DNA from: Conus ventricosus | Taxonomy: Eukaryota > Mollusca > Gastropoda > Neogastropoda > Conidae | Direction of reading: 5' to 3' | DNA: 64,000 bases | Assembly (NCBI GenBank): GCA_018398815.1 | Contig: CM031626.1 | Location: forward strand, 40,988,419 to 41,052,418 | In this document: positions 12,074-23,994 of the stretch, piece by piece | Position numbering within the stretch: position 1 is the stretch's first letter | How the letters are laid out: each line of letters starts with the position of its first letter | Translations under genes and position numbers: made by a program | Notes under the pieces: model-generated | Seen by the model: the letters and a program-made list of their open reading frames with translations, nothing else | Told to the model about the DNA's origin: nothing | Databases searched by the model: none

Positions 12074-12988
12074 TTTCAGCAGTGTCGATGCTGGCCACGG
12101 CCTCCCAGTACATGGAACCGCGTCTCCTCCTCCACTCATCTGACCCCACCGCCCACTTCGCCGTCCCTCTGACCTCCGCCATCTCGTCCCTCACCTCCTC
12201 GCTGATGTCCACCTGCTGTGAGGGGGCAGAGCCTGTTGCCATGCCGATGGCAGCTGGAGGGACCAGGAACTCGTCCGGGTGGTACAGCGTCAAATGTACA
12301 GGTTGGGGGATTTCTGCGTCAGGCCCCTGGGAGGCAGGAAGATAGGGCGGCCCAGAGCTTTGGGGGGAGTGAAGTGCAGTGGATGGAGTGGGGTGGGGTG
12401 AGATGACAGCCCCCCACCGGCCAGCAGAGGAGGATTGTGGGAAATGGAGTATGCAGGTGACTCTCCTGCCGGTGGAAAAGCATGGGGGGCTGAGGTAAGT
12501 GATTGAGGCGGGGCGGGGGCAGGAGCGGGGTCACACGTAAGCAACGACAACCCCAACCCAGAATCGGTCTGCACAGACAGCTCGGCTGGCGCAAGGGAGA
12601 CCTCTGGCTGGCCGGACAACTAGAGTACCCCCCATCATGGGGGACCCAGTCCCCAACATCACTCCCAGTCACACACGGAGGCAACTCTGTCTCCGGGGGT
12701 GGATTCAATGTCGGATTTCTCCACCCAGACGATGCCGACATTGCTGGTCGATCACAAAAACCTTCCCAGGGTCCTTGAGGAATCATGGAAGGCATCCCAT
12801 CCGCACTAGCCTGTTCTGGCACTGGTCGATTCTGAATATCCTGCAACACTCTCTGCGAGTCTGAAGACAATTTGTGCTGATGTCCGATGTTGGCAGAAGG
12901 GTTTGCCGGTCCCTCACCGCAAGGAGTCTGGCGCCACAGGATGTCCTGGGGAGAGAACTGCCGTAAGTCTTCCGCACTTCTGCAGCTG
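12074..12988 (-). CDS. ARHGAP32: Rho-GAP (ARHGAP31/32/33-like), exon G
   Basis: Internal coding exon of about 305 codons. The donor GAAA|GTGAGA at 12074 leaves phase 1, which fits exon H. The acceptor is inferred at TGTCTGTCTAG|CAGC (12988), after a strong pyrimidine tract; nearby AGs are alternatives in the same frame. The product starts CRSAEDLRQFSPQDIL and ends in the acidic, helix-like QVDISEEVRDEMAEV and then SMYWEAVASIDTAE. Three frames are used in turn, changing near 12628-12643 (C6 and G5 runs) and at 12324-12327 (four C). One base added to each run would make the exon continuous, so assembly error is likelier than two real frameshifts. No domain is recognisable. Confidence 0.72.
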
Positions 12989-13543
12989 CTAGACAGACAG
13001 GGCGAAGGTAATATCTGTAGGCGGTGTGGCCTTGATCTGTATGCTGGGCTGAGGGTACATTTGTACGCGGCTGTGTGGGTACGTCTGTAAATGAACGACT
13101 TGGAATGTCGTTGCAGTGTAAGTGTGCAGGTGTGAAGGTAGTGTGTCAGTGTGGCACAGTCTGTGTGCTGTGAGTGTGCATCCAAGTGTGGGCCCCGACC
13201 ACGCTTCTCTCCGATTCAAGAGTAGTTGATCCCGTCGACCCGGATGAACATAGACCAATGGGTTGTCCCGCCTAACAGCTGTCCCTGGATCCGAACCTTC
13301 AGACCCTTAGGAGGGGTCCGCAGATCCAGTTGGTGCCTCATGCTGAGAATTGACATTGTGCCAAGCGGCACGACAGACACAATGAGCCCTTGCTGTGGAT
13401 GATCACCATGTTGCACAGCGCCCATCGCTTGCTGTCAATGACGATGCACCAAGTGCTGATAACTGTCGAATCACATCCAAACTGGACCAATTCTGCTTGC
13501 GTCCCCCCAGCTGCGGCTTTGTCCGATTGTTGGGACAGCGTAC
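12989..13543 (-). other. Region between exons G and F, probable short intron
   Basis: On the gene strand several partial frames are open (for example one containing TPPKGLKVRIQGQLLGG) but each is closed by stops and none runs through. A donor at CCTGA|GTACGC (13543) and the acceptor at 12988 would be phase-compatible. Further coding sequence disrupted by indels cannot be excluded. Confidence 0.4.
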
Positions 13544-15659
13544 TCAGGAACTCTCTTCGGGTCCTGACCTCCGGCCTGCACTTGGGAAGGAAGGGTTGGA
13601 AGAAGTGATCCCGTCATAATCAGGTCACAGAGTGACCTCTGGCAGGCAATTGGGCAGATGATAGGGTCCTCAATGACAGCATAGTCCGGGTCAACAAACG
13701 ACACTGGAACGAAGGCAAGGCTGGGGGGGTTGGGGGTTACAGGGCTCTGCATAATCGGGTTCTGCATGGGAGGGGTCCATCGTGGAAGGATGGGGCAGAC
13801 CATCAACTCATGGGGACTCCCGAAATGGGTCCCTCTCCCTTGCGTAAGCTCTCTATCAGGTATTCCATCTCTCTCTTTGTTTGGTCCCTTCCCTCGGTCC
13901 CCGGACACCGCCCCTGTTCCCACACTGCCGACCTCGTCTGGGGTGGTAGGAAAGTGCGTCTCCTGAAGGACAGTGGGTGCAGCTTCCTGTGCGCTGGGAG
14001 AGGCGGCTCTGAAGAAAGAGGGTGCTGCCGTCTCAAAGGGTCCGGAGATCAGCGGGTTTGGGGTCGATGCGAAGGCAGATGACGGAACGGTCTGCGCAGC
14101 TGTGGGAGGGGTCGAATGGGTGGTAGCAGCGGCCTGGCCAACGCAGCAGCTGACAAGCGTCCTTACGGCCGTCCAGCATTGCAGGGATGAGGGGCTGGGC
14201 GAAGGTGGTGGTGGTGGTGGTAGCAGCGGCACGCTCATGGCGGCTGTACCCTTCCTTCTCCAGACGCAGGGCATGCTCCACCTTGTGGAAGAACTCTGAG
14301 TCTGTCTCGCCACTGGCGGCGCCCTGCACATCACCCAGGGGGCCATCCCTCTCGGGGCCAACCGACGACGCGCTGCGCCACCGCGCATCCTCTGCCGATG
14401 GCAGAAGCTCCTGAGCCCCACTGACAGACTTGGACGGTGAGCCACGCGTGACCGGTGACACGGAATCCGTTGGCTGGCCGTCGACTTTCTCCTGTGAATG
14501 GAAGACACCAGAAGGCAGGCTGGAAGACTGATTCACAGAGTTCGGTTGGGTGCTGGGCGGGCTGTGCAGATGACGTCCTCGTTGTGCGCTCGGCGGGGAA
14601 ACTGCCTCTGCTGGAATAAGGGGAGGGAAATCCTGCACTTCCCGGTCTCTCAGAGTCCACCTGGTGCCTGTCCCGGCATGCTCAGAGGAGCTGGGGGCCA
14701 CGTCAGAGGGGATCCACTCGGCTCTCCTGCGCGTCACTTGCGTGTTGGGGATGGACCCCGCGCCGTCTCTCCCTCCTCTGGCCAACACGCGTTCCACCGA
14801 CCGCTGGGCCACCTGTGTGGCCTTTTCTGGCCTCTGCCTGGTCGTGCGGTCGGCGATGCCGACCTCTGACATTTTTGGCTTCACATCTGAGGCTGGGTGG
14901 GACGTTGGTTGACCCTCTGTGAGGCCATGGGTGGTGGGCATCACGGGAGGTGGGGTACCCTGGGAAGGAGGCAGAAAGACGTCAGAAGACAATGACGACT
15001 TGCTGCCCGATGTCTTCATCTCGTTCTGTGTTTTCTTGGCAGGCTGTACAGCCCGCCTCGCCTCTTCCTCCTCTGACGACTCAATTTCGGCGTAGTCGTG
15101 ATAGCGAGAGGTGAAAAACCCAGTGTGTTCCAAGGGGGAGGAGGGAGGACAGGATCGACGGTGGGAGCCGGGGCTGGACTGCAACTTCAGAACCTCCTCT
15201 GTCAGCCCCCGCTCACATCCTCCCTCTCTCCCTCTCCCCAAGGGGGACCTCTCCGTCTCCCTCCCGAGGACCCCCTCTCCCTTTCCCCTCTCCCCTCCTC
15301 CCTCTGAGGCGAAGTGTGGGGAGGCGGGACAGCCATCTGCTGTAGGCGAGCATTGATGGCAGCATCAATGTCGATGCCCAGTTCGGCATCCACCGAGGTA
15401 TACGCCCAGCTCTTCTCCAAGTCCAGCGTGGCAGTGAGGCTGTCCAAATGAGGCTGCGACGAAGCCTTCAGCTGGCGGACTTCCTCTGTGGGCAGCTGCC
15501 GTTCTCGACGTGGCGTGTTGGGGGCGGAGGGGGTACGACGGTGATGGTGGTGCACAGCCCTGCGGGTGGTGTCGCCACGCACGAACGACTGTCGGCGATC
15601 CGTTCGGCGTTCAGTGCGTCGGGATCGGTGACTGCCCGGTGAAGACGGCTCAGCGTTTT
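13544..15659 (-). CDS. ARHGAP32: Rho-GAP (ARHGAP31/32/33-like), exon F
   Basis: Large coding exon. The acceptor GATGTGCAG|AA at 15659 supplies two bases, which fits the phase-1 donor of exon E. The product begins NAEPSSPGSHRSRR, passes the basic RRTDRRQSFVRG, an acidic TSRYHDYAEIESSEEEE segment that may match the SYDNL..ESEEE region of vertebrate family members, a helix-like DSEFFHKVEHALRLEKEG, and SFVDPDYAVIEDPI near the end. The frame changes near 15205-15300 inside a G/A low-complexity run and again near 14100-14166. The second change could be a very short intron (see the separate entry) or an indel. The 3' limit (13544) is inferred from splice phase. It is otherwise Ser/Pro/Thr-rich and disordered. 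Confidence 0.75.
14100..14166 (-). other. Possible 67 bp intron inside exon F
   Basis: On the gene strand GACGGCC|GTAAGG and CCCTCCCACAG|CTGCGCAG would remove 67 bases and join the two open frames in phase (the split codon becomes CCT). A one-base indel gives the same result, and 67 bp is short for an animal intron. Confidence 0.4.
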
Positions 15660-15834
15660 CTGCACATCAAAAACAGACGATGTTTGTAAACTTGATAAGG
15701 GAGGACATCTGCATCAGAACTAGCGTTCAGCGAGAGAGACCTCGCTATTTCCACACGACAATATGATGGTGGGCGTACCCTAAGCAATGTAGCCCTGTCT
15801 ATCAGCTTAAAAATTCAGTTAGAGAAAGAAAATG

Positions 15835-16290
15835 CCAAACTATGGGTGTGAACCATAAACAGCAAACAAGTAGGGTGACTCTTGCTCCCACAAGAAAACG
15901 AAACTCCAAAAGAATGCTGCTTACGACACCAAATCGCCTACCGGACACGACAGCACAGAGCACACAGAACAAGGAAACATCCCATGACAGCACAGAGCAC
16001 ACAGAACAAACAAGGACACATCCCATGACAGCACAGAGCACACAGAACAAACAAGGACACATCCCATGACAGCACAGAGCATACAGAACAAACAAGGACA
16101 CATCCCATGACAGCACAGAGCACACAGAACAAACAAACATCCCCAACATGTCTGCTAGGCGATTCGGTGTCGTAAGCAGCATTCCTTTGCAGTTATGTTT
16201 TCTTGTGGGAGCGAGAGTTACCCTACTTGTCTGTTATTTAAGGTCTACTGTTCCCTGCCTCGTTTCATATTTACCATGGGTGTGAAATCG
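15835..16290. repeat. Foldback element with minisatellite loop
   Basis: The left arm (about 15838-15950) contains TAGGGTGACTCTTGCTCCCA and AAGAATGCTGCTTACGACAC. The right arm (about 16150-16285) contains their reverse complements (TGTCGTAAGCAGCATTC, TGGGAGCGAGAGTTACCCTA). Arms are ~110 bp at roughly 85-90% identity. The loop holds about five copies of a 41 bp unit (CATCCCATGACAGCACAGAG plus CACACAGAACAAACAAGGACA). Confidence 0.85.
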
Positions 16291-16469
16291 TGCACTTGTA
16301 ATGCACACCATCACTGTCCCCTGTCAGTGTCACTCTCCTGGCATGCGTTTCACATCAAATATTTGACTCTTGTAACCTTTTCGCTTTGCCAAAAACAGGC
16401 GACTCTGTTTACAATAAAAACACATAGTTATCTTCCCCTGATTTTCTTTCCTGAAAAAGTCTATTCTGC

Positions 16470-16712
16470 CCATCAGTCAGCTCTATTAAGCCTTACACTG
16501 GTGATTTAACAACGTACTATTCAGCTCTATTAAGCCTTACACTGGTGATTTATCAACGTACTATTCAGCTCTATTAAGCCTTACACTGGTGATTAACAAC
16601 GTACTATTCAGCCTCTTTAAGCCTTACACTGGGATTTAACAACGTACTATTCAGCTCTATAAGGCCTTACACTGGTGATTTAACAACGTACTATTCAGCT
16701 CTATTAACAATT
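16470..16712. repeat. 44 bp minisatellite, 5 copies
   Basis: Unit CTATTCAGCTCTATTAAGCC plus TTACACTGGTGATTTAACAACGTA, near-identical copies. No gene is seen in 16712-17290. Confidence 0.9.
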
Positions 16713-17289
16713 CAGTCAGAAAAAAAACATGCCAAGGCAAAATGTGAAACCGTGCATCTACTACCAAGCCACTGTGTTACAAACAGTTTGTTCACTTTCA
16801 ATAATTACTGCCATCGATTCAGATTTACGTGTCTCAGGTTTGATACATTTTTTTTTCCTACCCTATGATGGATGCACGAACTGCGTAATAAGCAAGACCC
16901 GCAAACTGAGAAAAAATCACTCTTTTTTGCAATGGAAAAAACAGGTGTTTTCTTCCCTTAATTTTTTTGGGAACATGTCTATCAAAAGAGCACTTCTCAA
17001 AAGAGTGGACATTTGAGCAACAGCATTTTGCTCAGCTGCAATCTTGGGTCCCCAAAGTGTCACTTACACACTTGCACTAAAAATGCAAATCGACTACATG
17101 TACCCAAGACTGTGTCTATGCGAACATAAACGTACACACAACTTTAAATCAAAGTTACAGTGAGGTCTTCATTCCCTGTTCAGAGTTGCTTTGTGTCATA
17201 CCACGACAGTCTTGCAGGTTCAGAGTCTTCCGCTTTTACATCACAGTGACATAACGCTCTATGAGAACGACGGAGATGAAGCGTGGTGT

Positions 17290-17430
17290 TTCATTCCAGG
17301 CTGAGGCTGCTTGAAAGGGGCTGTACTCTACCCCTCCTTTCACAGCATGTCCTGTAGCCACCGGGCCTGAGAGATACGGACACCTTCAATGCAGTTCAGC
17401 AAATTCAGCAACGCTTCTGCTTTCATGTTT
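17290..17430 (-). mobile_element. Retroposon family B, fragment
   Basis: GGGGCTGTACTCTACCCCTC, CCTGAGAGATACGGACACCT and TGCAGTTCAGCAAATTCAGC match the interior of family B (compare 62470-62540). Confidence 0.6.
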
Positions 17431-17589
17431 TTCAAAGGTGCTGGTGGTCTTCTTCTAATTTTCTCCTTTTCAATACAAAGTATGAATTTTCTTGCTTAAT
17501 TTTTGTGGTTTTCTTTTTTGGTCAGATAGAAACTCGACACTTTTTTGTTTGTGCACCAGTAAGCACAAAAGCACTCTCATGTTCACAGA

Positions 17590-17697
17590 CCTACACATGG
17601 CACATGAATAAATGCACAAGTTTATCATAACACACACACTTAAATACCACTATGGGATAAATGTTCATGCTTAGTCATAACAATTCACCACAACACA

Positions 17698-17728
<31 letters not shown>

Positions 17729-17825
17729 CACCTAAGCATCACAGATAAATAAATGCACAAGTTTATCACAGCACACACAGAGTTTAAATGACATATGGGA
17801 TAAATACTCATACTTACTCATCTCT

Positions 17826-17868
<43 letters not shown>

Positions 17869-17988
17869 ACACACACACACACACACACACCACACATTCA
17901 CACACCTAAACATCATATATGAATTAAAAGCACAAGTTTATCATAACGCACACACTTACATATGACATAGGATAAATATCATACTTAT

Positions 17989-18037
<49 letters not shown>

Positions 18038-18041
18038 CACA

Positions 18042-18072
<31 letters not shown>

Positions 18073-18211
18073 CACACCACACACACACACACACACAGAC
18101 ACACACACACACACACTGACACTCACACATTGACAGACTAACATCACATGTGAATAAATGCACAAGTTTATCATAAAAACACACTTAAATATAAAGATGG
18201 GATAAATATTC

Positions 18212-18260
<49 letters not shown>

Positions 18261-18361
18261 ACCACACACACACACACACTGACAGACCTAACATCCACAT
18301 GTGAATAAATGCACAGTTTATCATAACACACACTTAAATATAACACATGGGATAAATATTC

Positions 18362-18401
<40 letters not shown>

Positions 18402-18403
18402 TT

Positions 18404-18459
<56 letters not shown>

Positions 18460-18541
18460 ACAGACCTAAACATCACATGTGAATAAATGCACAAGTTTAT
18501 CACACACACACTTAAATATAACACATGGGATAAAATTTTTC

Positions 18542-18615
<74 letters not shown>

Positions 18616-18620
18616 CCCTC
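17590..18620. repeat. Compound (CT)n(CA)n higher-order tandem repeat
   Basis: About six copies of a ~150-200 bp block: CATCACATGTGAATAAATGC, ACAAGTTTATCA, TTAAATATAACACATGGGAT, AAATATTCATACT, then (CT)n and (CA)n tracts of changing length. Microsatellites are thus embedded in a larger repeated unit. Confidence 0.9.
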
Positions 18621-18748
18621 AACTTTCCCCCACCCTTCCCAAGCCTGCACCTCTTTCCTCCCCTAATATTTCCCTCTCACTCCAACCCCCCCCCCCCCCC
18701 CCCCCTCCCCCTCCCCGCCCCTCCCTCCCTTCTTTCCCCAACACCAAC

Positions 18749-18880
18749 CTTTGCTGCTTTCTGACCGCCACCACTGCGGAGCGAAGGGAGACCAGCGACT
18801 CCACAGCGGGGAGAGGACGACGGGGGAAGCTGGAGCCGTCTGATGACAGCGACCTCTGGTGCTTACCGTCCGAAACTCTT
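18749..18880 (-). CDS. Candidate Rho-GAP exon S2 at array edge
   Basis: On the gene strand a TGTGTGTGTTCAG|AAGAG acceptor (18880) and an AGCAAAG|GTTGGT donor (18749, weak) bound 132 bp. The length is a multiple of three with phase 1 at both ends, so it can be included between S1 or E and F without changing frame. The phase-consistent frame (EEFRTVSTRGRCHQ) is open. The neighbouring frame is also open and reads RSLSSDGSSFPRRPLP, which resembles the RPRSSSDALSASF segment that follows RSAKSEESL in vertebrate ARHGAP32/33, so a one-base error is possible. Its first ~30 bases and its acceptor are the source of the 18861-23512 array. Not proven to be spliced. Confidence 0.5.
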
Positions 18881-21800
18881 CTGAACACACACACAGACGA
18901 CTTGTGGGCTAACCGTCCGAAACTCTTCTGAACACACACACAGACACAAACTGACATGTGGCTTACCGTCCGAAACTCTTCTGAACACACACACAGACAG
19001 ACATGTGGCTAACCGTCCGAAACTCTTCTGAACACACACACAGACAGACATGTGGCTTACCGTCCGAAACTCTTCTGAACACACACACAGACAGACATGT
19101 GGTTTACCGTCCGAAACTCTTCTGAACACACACCAGACAGACATGTGGCTAACCGTCCGAAACTCTTCTGAACACACACACAGACAGACATGTGGCTTAC
19201 CGTCCGAAACTCTTCTGAACACACACACAGACAGACATGTGGCTTACCGTCCGAAACTCTTCTGAACACACACACACAGACAGACATGTGGCTAACCGTC
19301 CGAAACTCTTCTGAACACAAACACAGACAGACATGTGGCTAACTGTCCGAAACTCTTCTGAACACACACCCCAGACAGACATGTGGCTTACCGTCCGAAA
19401 CTCTTCTGAACACACACACAGACAGACATGTGGCTTACCGTCCGAAACTCTTCTGAACACACACACAGACAGACATGTGGCTAACCGTCCGAAACTCTTC
19501 TGAACCCCACACAGACAGACATGTGGCTTACCGTCCGAAACTCTTCTGAACACACACACAGACAGACATGTGGCTAACCGTCCGAAATCTTCTGAACACA
19601 AACACAGACAGACATGTGGCTAACCGTCCGAAACTCTTCTGAACACACACACAGACAGACATTTTGGCTAACCGTCGAAACTCTTCTGAACACTCACACA
19701 GACACAAACTGACATGTGGCTTACCGTCCGAAACTCTTCTGAACACACACACAGACAAAACATGTGGCTTACCGTCCGAAACTCTTCTGAACACACACAC
19801 AGACAGACATGTGGCTAACCGTCCCAAACTCTTCTGAACACACACACAGACAGACATGTGCCTTACCGTCCGAAACTCTTCTGAACACACACACAGACAG
19901 GGCATGTGGATTACCGTCCGAAACTCTTCTGAACACACACACAGAGAACATGTGGCTAACCGTCCGAAACTCTTCTGAACACAAACACAGACAGACATGT
20001 GGCTAACCGTCCGAAAACTCTTCTGAACACACACACAGACAGACATGTGGCTTACCGTCCGAAACTCTTCTGAACACACACACAGACACAAACTGACATG
20101 TGGCTTACCGTCCGAAACTTTTGAACACCACACAGACAGACATGTGGCTAACCGTCCGAAACTCTTCTGAACACACACACAGACAGACATGTGGCTTACC
20201 GTCCGAAACTCTTCTGAACACACACACAGACAGACATGTGGCTAACCGTCGAAACTCTTCTGAACACAAACACAGACAGACATGTGGCTTTAAACCGTCC
20301 GAAACTCTTCTGAACACACACACAGACAGACATGTGGCTTACCGTCCGAAACTCTTCTGAACACACACACAGACACAAACTGAATTTTGGCTTACCGTCC
20401 GAAACTCTTCTGAAACACACACACAGACAGACATGTGGCTTACCGTCCGAAACTCTTCTGAACACACACACAGACAGACATGTGGCTAACCGTCCGAAAC
20501 TCTTCTGAACACACACACAGACAGACATGTGGCTACCGTCCGAAACTCTTCTGAACACACACACAGACAGACATGTGGCTTACCGTCCGAAACTCTTCTG
20601 ACACACACACAAAACAGACATGTGGCTAACCGTCCGAAACTCTTCTGAACACACACACAGACAGACATGTGGCTTACCGTCCGAAACTCTTCTGAACACA
20701 CACACAGACAGACATGTGGCTTACCGTCCGAAACTCTTCTGAACACACCACAGACAGACATGTGGCTTACCGTCCGAAAACTCTTCTGAAACACACACAC
20801 AGACAGACATGTGGCTTACCGTCCGAAACTCTTCTGAACACACACACAGACAGACATGTGGCTTACCGTCCGAAACTCTTCTGAACACACACACAGACAG
20901 ACATGTGGCTTACCGTCCGAAACTCTTCTGAAACAACACAGACAGACATGTGGCTTACCATCCGAAACTATTCTGAACACACACACAGACAGACATGTGG
21001 CTTACCGTCCGAAACTCTTTGAACACACACACAGACAGACATGTGGCTTACCGTCCGAAACTCTTCTGAACACACACACAGACAGACATGTGGCTAACCG
21101 TCCGAAAACTCTTCTGAACACACACACAGACAGACATGTGGCTTACCGTCCGAAACTCTTCTGAACACACACACAGACAGACATGTGGCTTACCGTCCGA
21201 AACTCTTCTGAACACACACACAGACAGCATGTGGCTAACCGTCCGAAACTCTTCTGAACACACACACAGACAGACATGTGGCTAACCGTCCGAAACTCTT
21301 CTGAACACACACACAGACAGACATGTGGCTAACCGTCCGAAACTCTTCTGAACACACACACAGACAGACGTGTGGCTTACCGTCCGAAACTCTTCTGAAA
21401 AACACACACAGACAGACATGTGGCTAACCGTCCGAAACTCTTCTGAACACACACACAGACAGACATGTGGCTTACCGTCCGAAACTCTTCTGAACACACA
21501 CACAGACAGACATGTGGCTAACCGTCCGAAACTCTTCTGAACACACACACAGACAGACATGTGGCTAACCGTCCGAAACTCTTCTGAACACACACACAGA
21601 CAGACATGTGGGTAACCGTCCGAAATCTTCTGAACACACACACAGACAGACATGTGGCTTACCGTCCGAAACTCTTCTGAACACACACACAGACAGACAT
21701 GTGGCTAACCGTCCGAAACTCTTTGAACACACACACAGACAGACATGTGGCTTACCGTCCGAAACTCTTTGAACACACACACAGACAGACATGTGGCTAA

Positions 21801-23512
21801 CCGTCCGAAAACTCTTCTGAAACACACCACAGACAGACATGTGGCTAACCGTCCGAAACTCTTCTGAACACACACACAGGACAGACATGTGGCTTACCGT
21901 CCGAAACTCTTCTGAACACACACCAGACACAAACTGACATGTGGCTACCGTCCGAAACTCTTCTGAACACACACACAGACTAGACATGTGGCTAACTGTC
22001 CGAAACTCTTCTGAACACACACACAGACAGACATGGGGGGCTTACCGTCCGAAACTCTTCTGAAACACACACACAGACAGACATGTGGCTTACCGTCCGA
22101 AAAATCTTCTGAAACACACACAGACACAAACTGACATGTGGCTAACCGTCCGAAACTCTTCTGAACACACACACAGACACAAACTGACATGTGGCTTACC
22201 GTCCGAAACTCTTCTGAACACACACACAGACACAAAATGACATGTGGCTTAACCGTCGAAACTCTTCTGAACACACAACAGACACAAAAATGACATGTGG
22301 CTAACCGTCCGAAACTCTTCTGAACACACACACAGACACAAACTGACATGTGGCTAACCGTCCGAAACTCTTCTGAACAACACACACAGACACAAACTGA
22401 CATGTGGCTTACCATCCGAAACTCTTCTGAACACACACACAGACACAAACTGACATGTGGCTTACGTCCGAAACTCTTCTGAACACACACACGAAGACAT
22501 GTGGCTTACGTCCGAAAAATCTTCTGAACACACACACAGACATGTGGCTTACCGTCCGAAAACTCTTCTGAACACACACACACAGACAGACAAAGTGGCT
22601 TACCGTTCCGAAACTGTTCTGAACACACACACAGACACAAACTGACATGTGGCTTACCGTCCGAAACTCTTCTGAACACACACACAGACAGACATGTGGC
22701 TTACCGTCCGAAACTCTTCTGAACACACACACAGACACAAACTGACATGTGGTAACCGTCCGAAACTCTTCTGAACACACACACAGACAGACATGTGGCT
22801 TACCGTCCGAAACTCTTCTGAAAACACACACAGACACAAATGACATGTGGCTTACCGTCCGAAACTCTTCTGAAACACACACAGACAGACATGTGGCTTA
22901 CCGTCCGAAACTCTTCTGAACACACACACAGAGACAAACTGAAAATGTGGCTAACCCTCCGAAAACTCTTCTGAACACACACACAGACAGACATGTGGCT
23001 TACCGTCCGAAACTCTTCTGAACACACACACAGACACAAACTGACATGTGGCTTACCGTCCGAAACTCTTCTGAACACACACACAGACAGACATGTGGCT
23101 TACCGTCCGAAACTCTTCTGAACACACACACAGACCAAACTGGGCATGTGGCTACCGTCGAAACTCTTCTGAACACACACACAGACACACTGACATGTGG
23201 CTTACCCTCCGAAACTCTTCTGAACACACACACAGACACAAACTGACATGTGGCTAACCGTCGAAACTTCTGAACACACACACAGACACAAATGACATGT
23301 GGCTAACTGTCCGAAACTCTTCTGAACACACACACAGACACAAACTGACATGTGGCTAACCGTCCGAAACTCTTCTGAACACACACACAGACACAAATGA
23401 CATGTGGCTTACCATCCGAAACTCTTCTGAACACACACACAGACACAAACTGACATGTGGCTTTACGTCGAAACACTTCTGAACACACACACAGACACAA
23501 ACTGACATGCAT
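18861..23512 (-). repeat. 47-53 bp splice-acceptor minisatellite, ~95 copies
   Basis: The plus-strand unit is GTGGCTTACCGTCCGAAACT, CTTCTGAACACACACACAGA and CAGACAT; later units have ACACAAACTGACAT instead and are ~50 bp. On the gene strand each unit reads TGTGTGTGTGTTCAG|AAGAGTTTCGGACG|GTAAGCC, i.e. a 3' splice site, 14 bases and a 5' splice-site-like GTAAGC. The last unit is continuous with candidate exon S2. Two variants alternate: TTACC (GTAAGC on the gene strand) and TAACC (GTTAGC, donor lost). The unit is usually not a multiple of three and reads mostly open in all three frames. Confidence 0.95.
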
Positions 23513-23551
23513 GGCCTAAGTTCTGTCTGGCATAAGCGATGGCTCTCTTAA

Positions 23552-23650
23552 ACCTGTGAAGTTTGGGGGGGGGGGGGGGGGGGGGGGGGGAAATTGTTTC
23601 AAAACGAGGCGATTCAGGCGGAGATCTAAACAAATTTTTTTTTTTTTTTT
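23552..23650. repeat. Poly-G and poly-T tracts
   Basis: About 33 G near 23558-23590 followed by a T run near 23635-23650. Confidence 0.9.
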
Positions 23651-23689
23651 AATTTTAAATTTTTAAGTACTGTATCTGCGAATATAAAC

Positions 23690-23830
23690 AATCGAATCAC
23701 AAGACAAAACGCAGCGTGTTTCGCCCTCTCAGGCTTACTCGTTCTTCGTTTTCGTTGTCCGAGTTTTGTTTTTCTCGCCTGAAGCAACCTAAGGGGTCGA
23801 AACGCGTCATGTTTCGTTTTGTGATTCGTT
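23690..23830. repeat. Imperfect palindrome
   Basis: CGAATCACAAGACAAAACGC and GTGTTTCG are answered by CGAAACGCGTCATGTTTCG and TTTTGTGATTCG. Arms are ~33 bp with a ~60 bp loop. Confidence 0.7.
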
Positions 23831-23994
23831 TGTTCATGTTTGGCAAATACAGTAACTAAAATGTTTTGTATTTTTTACAAATTTGATCATTTTTGTTTGC
23901 TTGTGTGTTTAAATGAACTCTTAGGCTACCACCCTCTCCCACATTCATCCTCCACATCCCCCACTTCCCTCCTCGGTATCCTCTTTCCTAGTTA

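Noticed and set aside
18861..23512. Array considered as CRISPR-like or satellite DNA
   Set aside because: Units are contiguous near-identical repeats with no unique spacers, in a eukaryotic intron; the splice-junction content explains it better.
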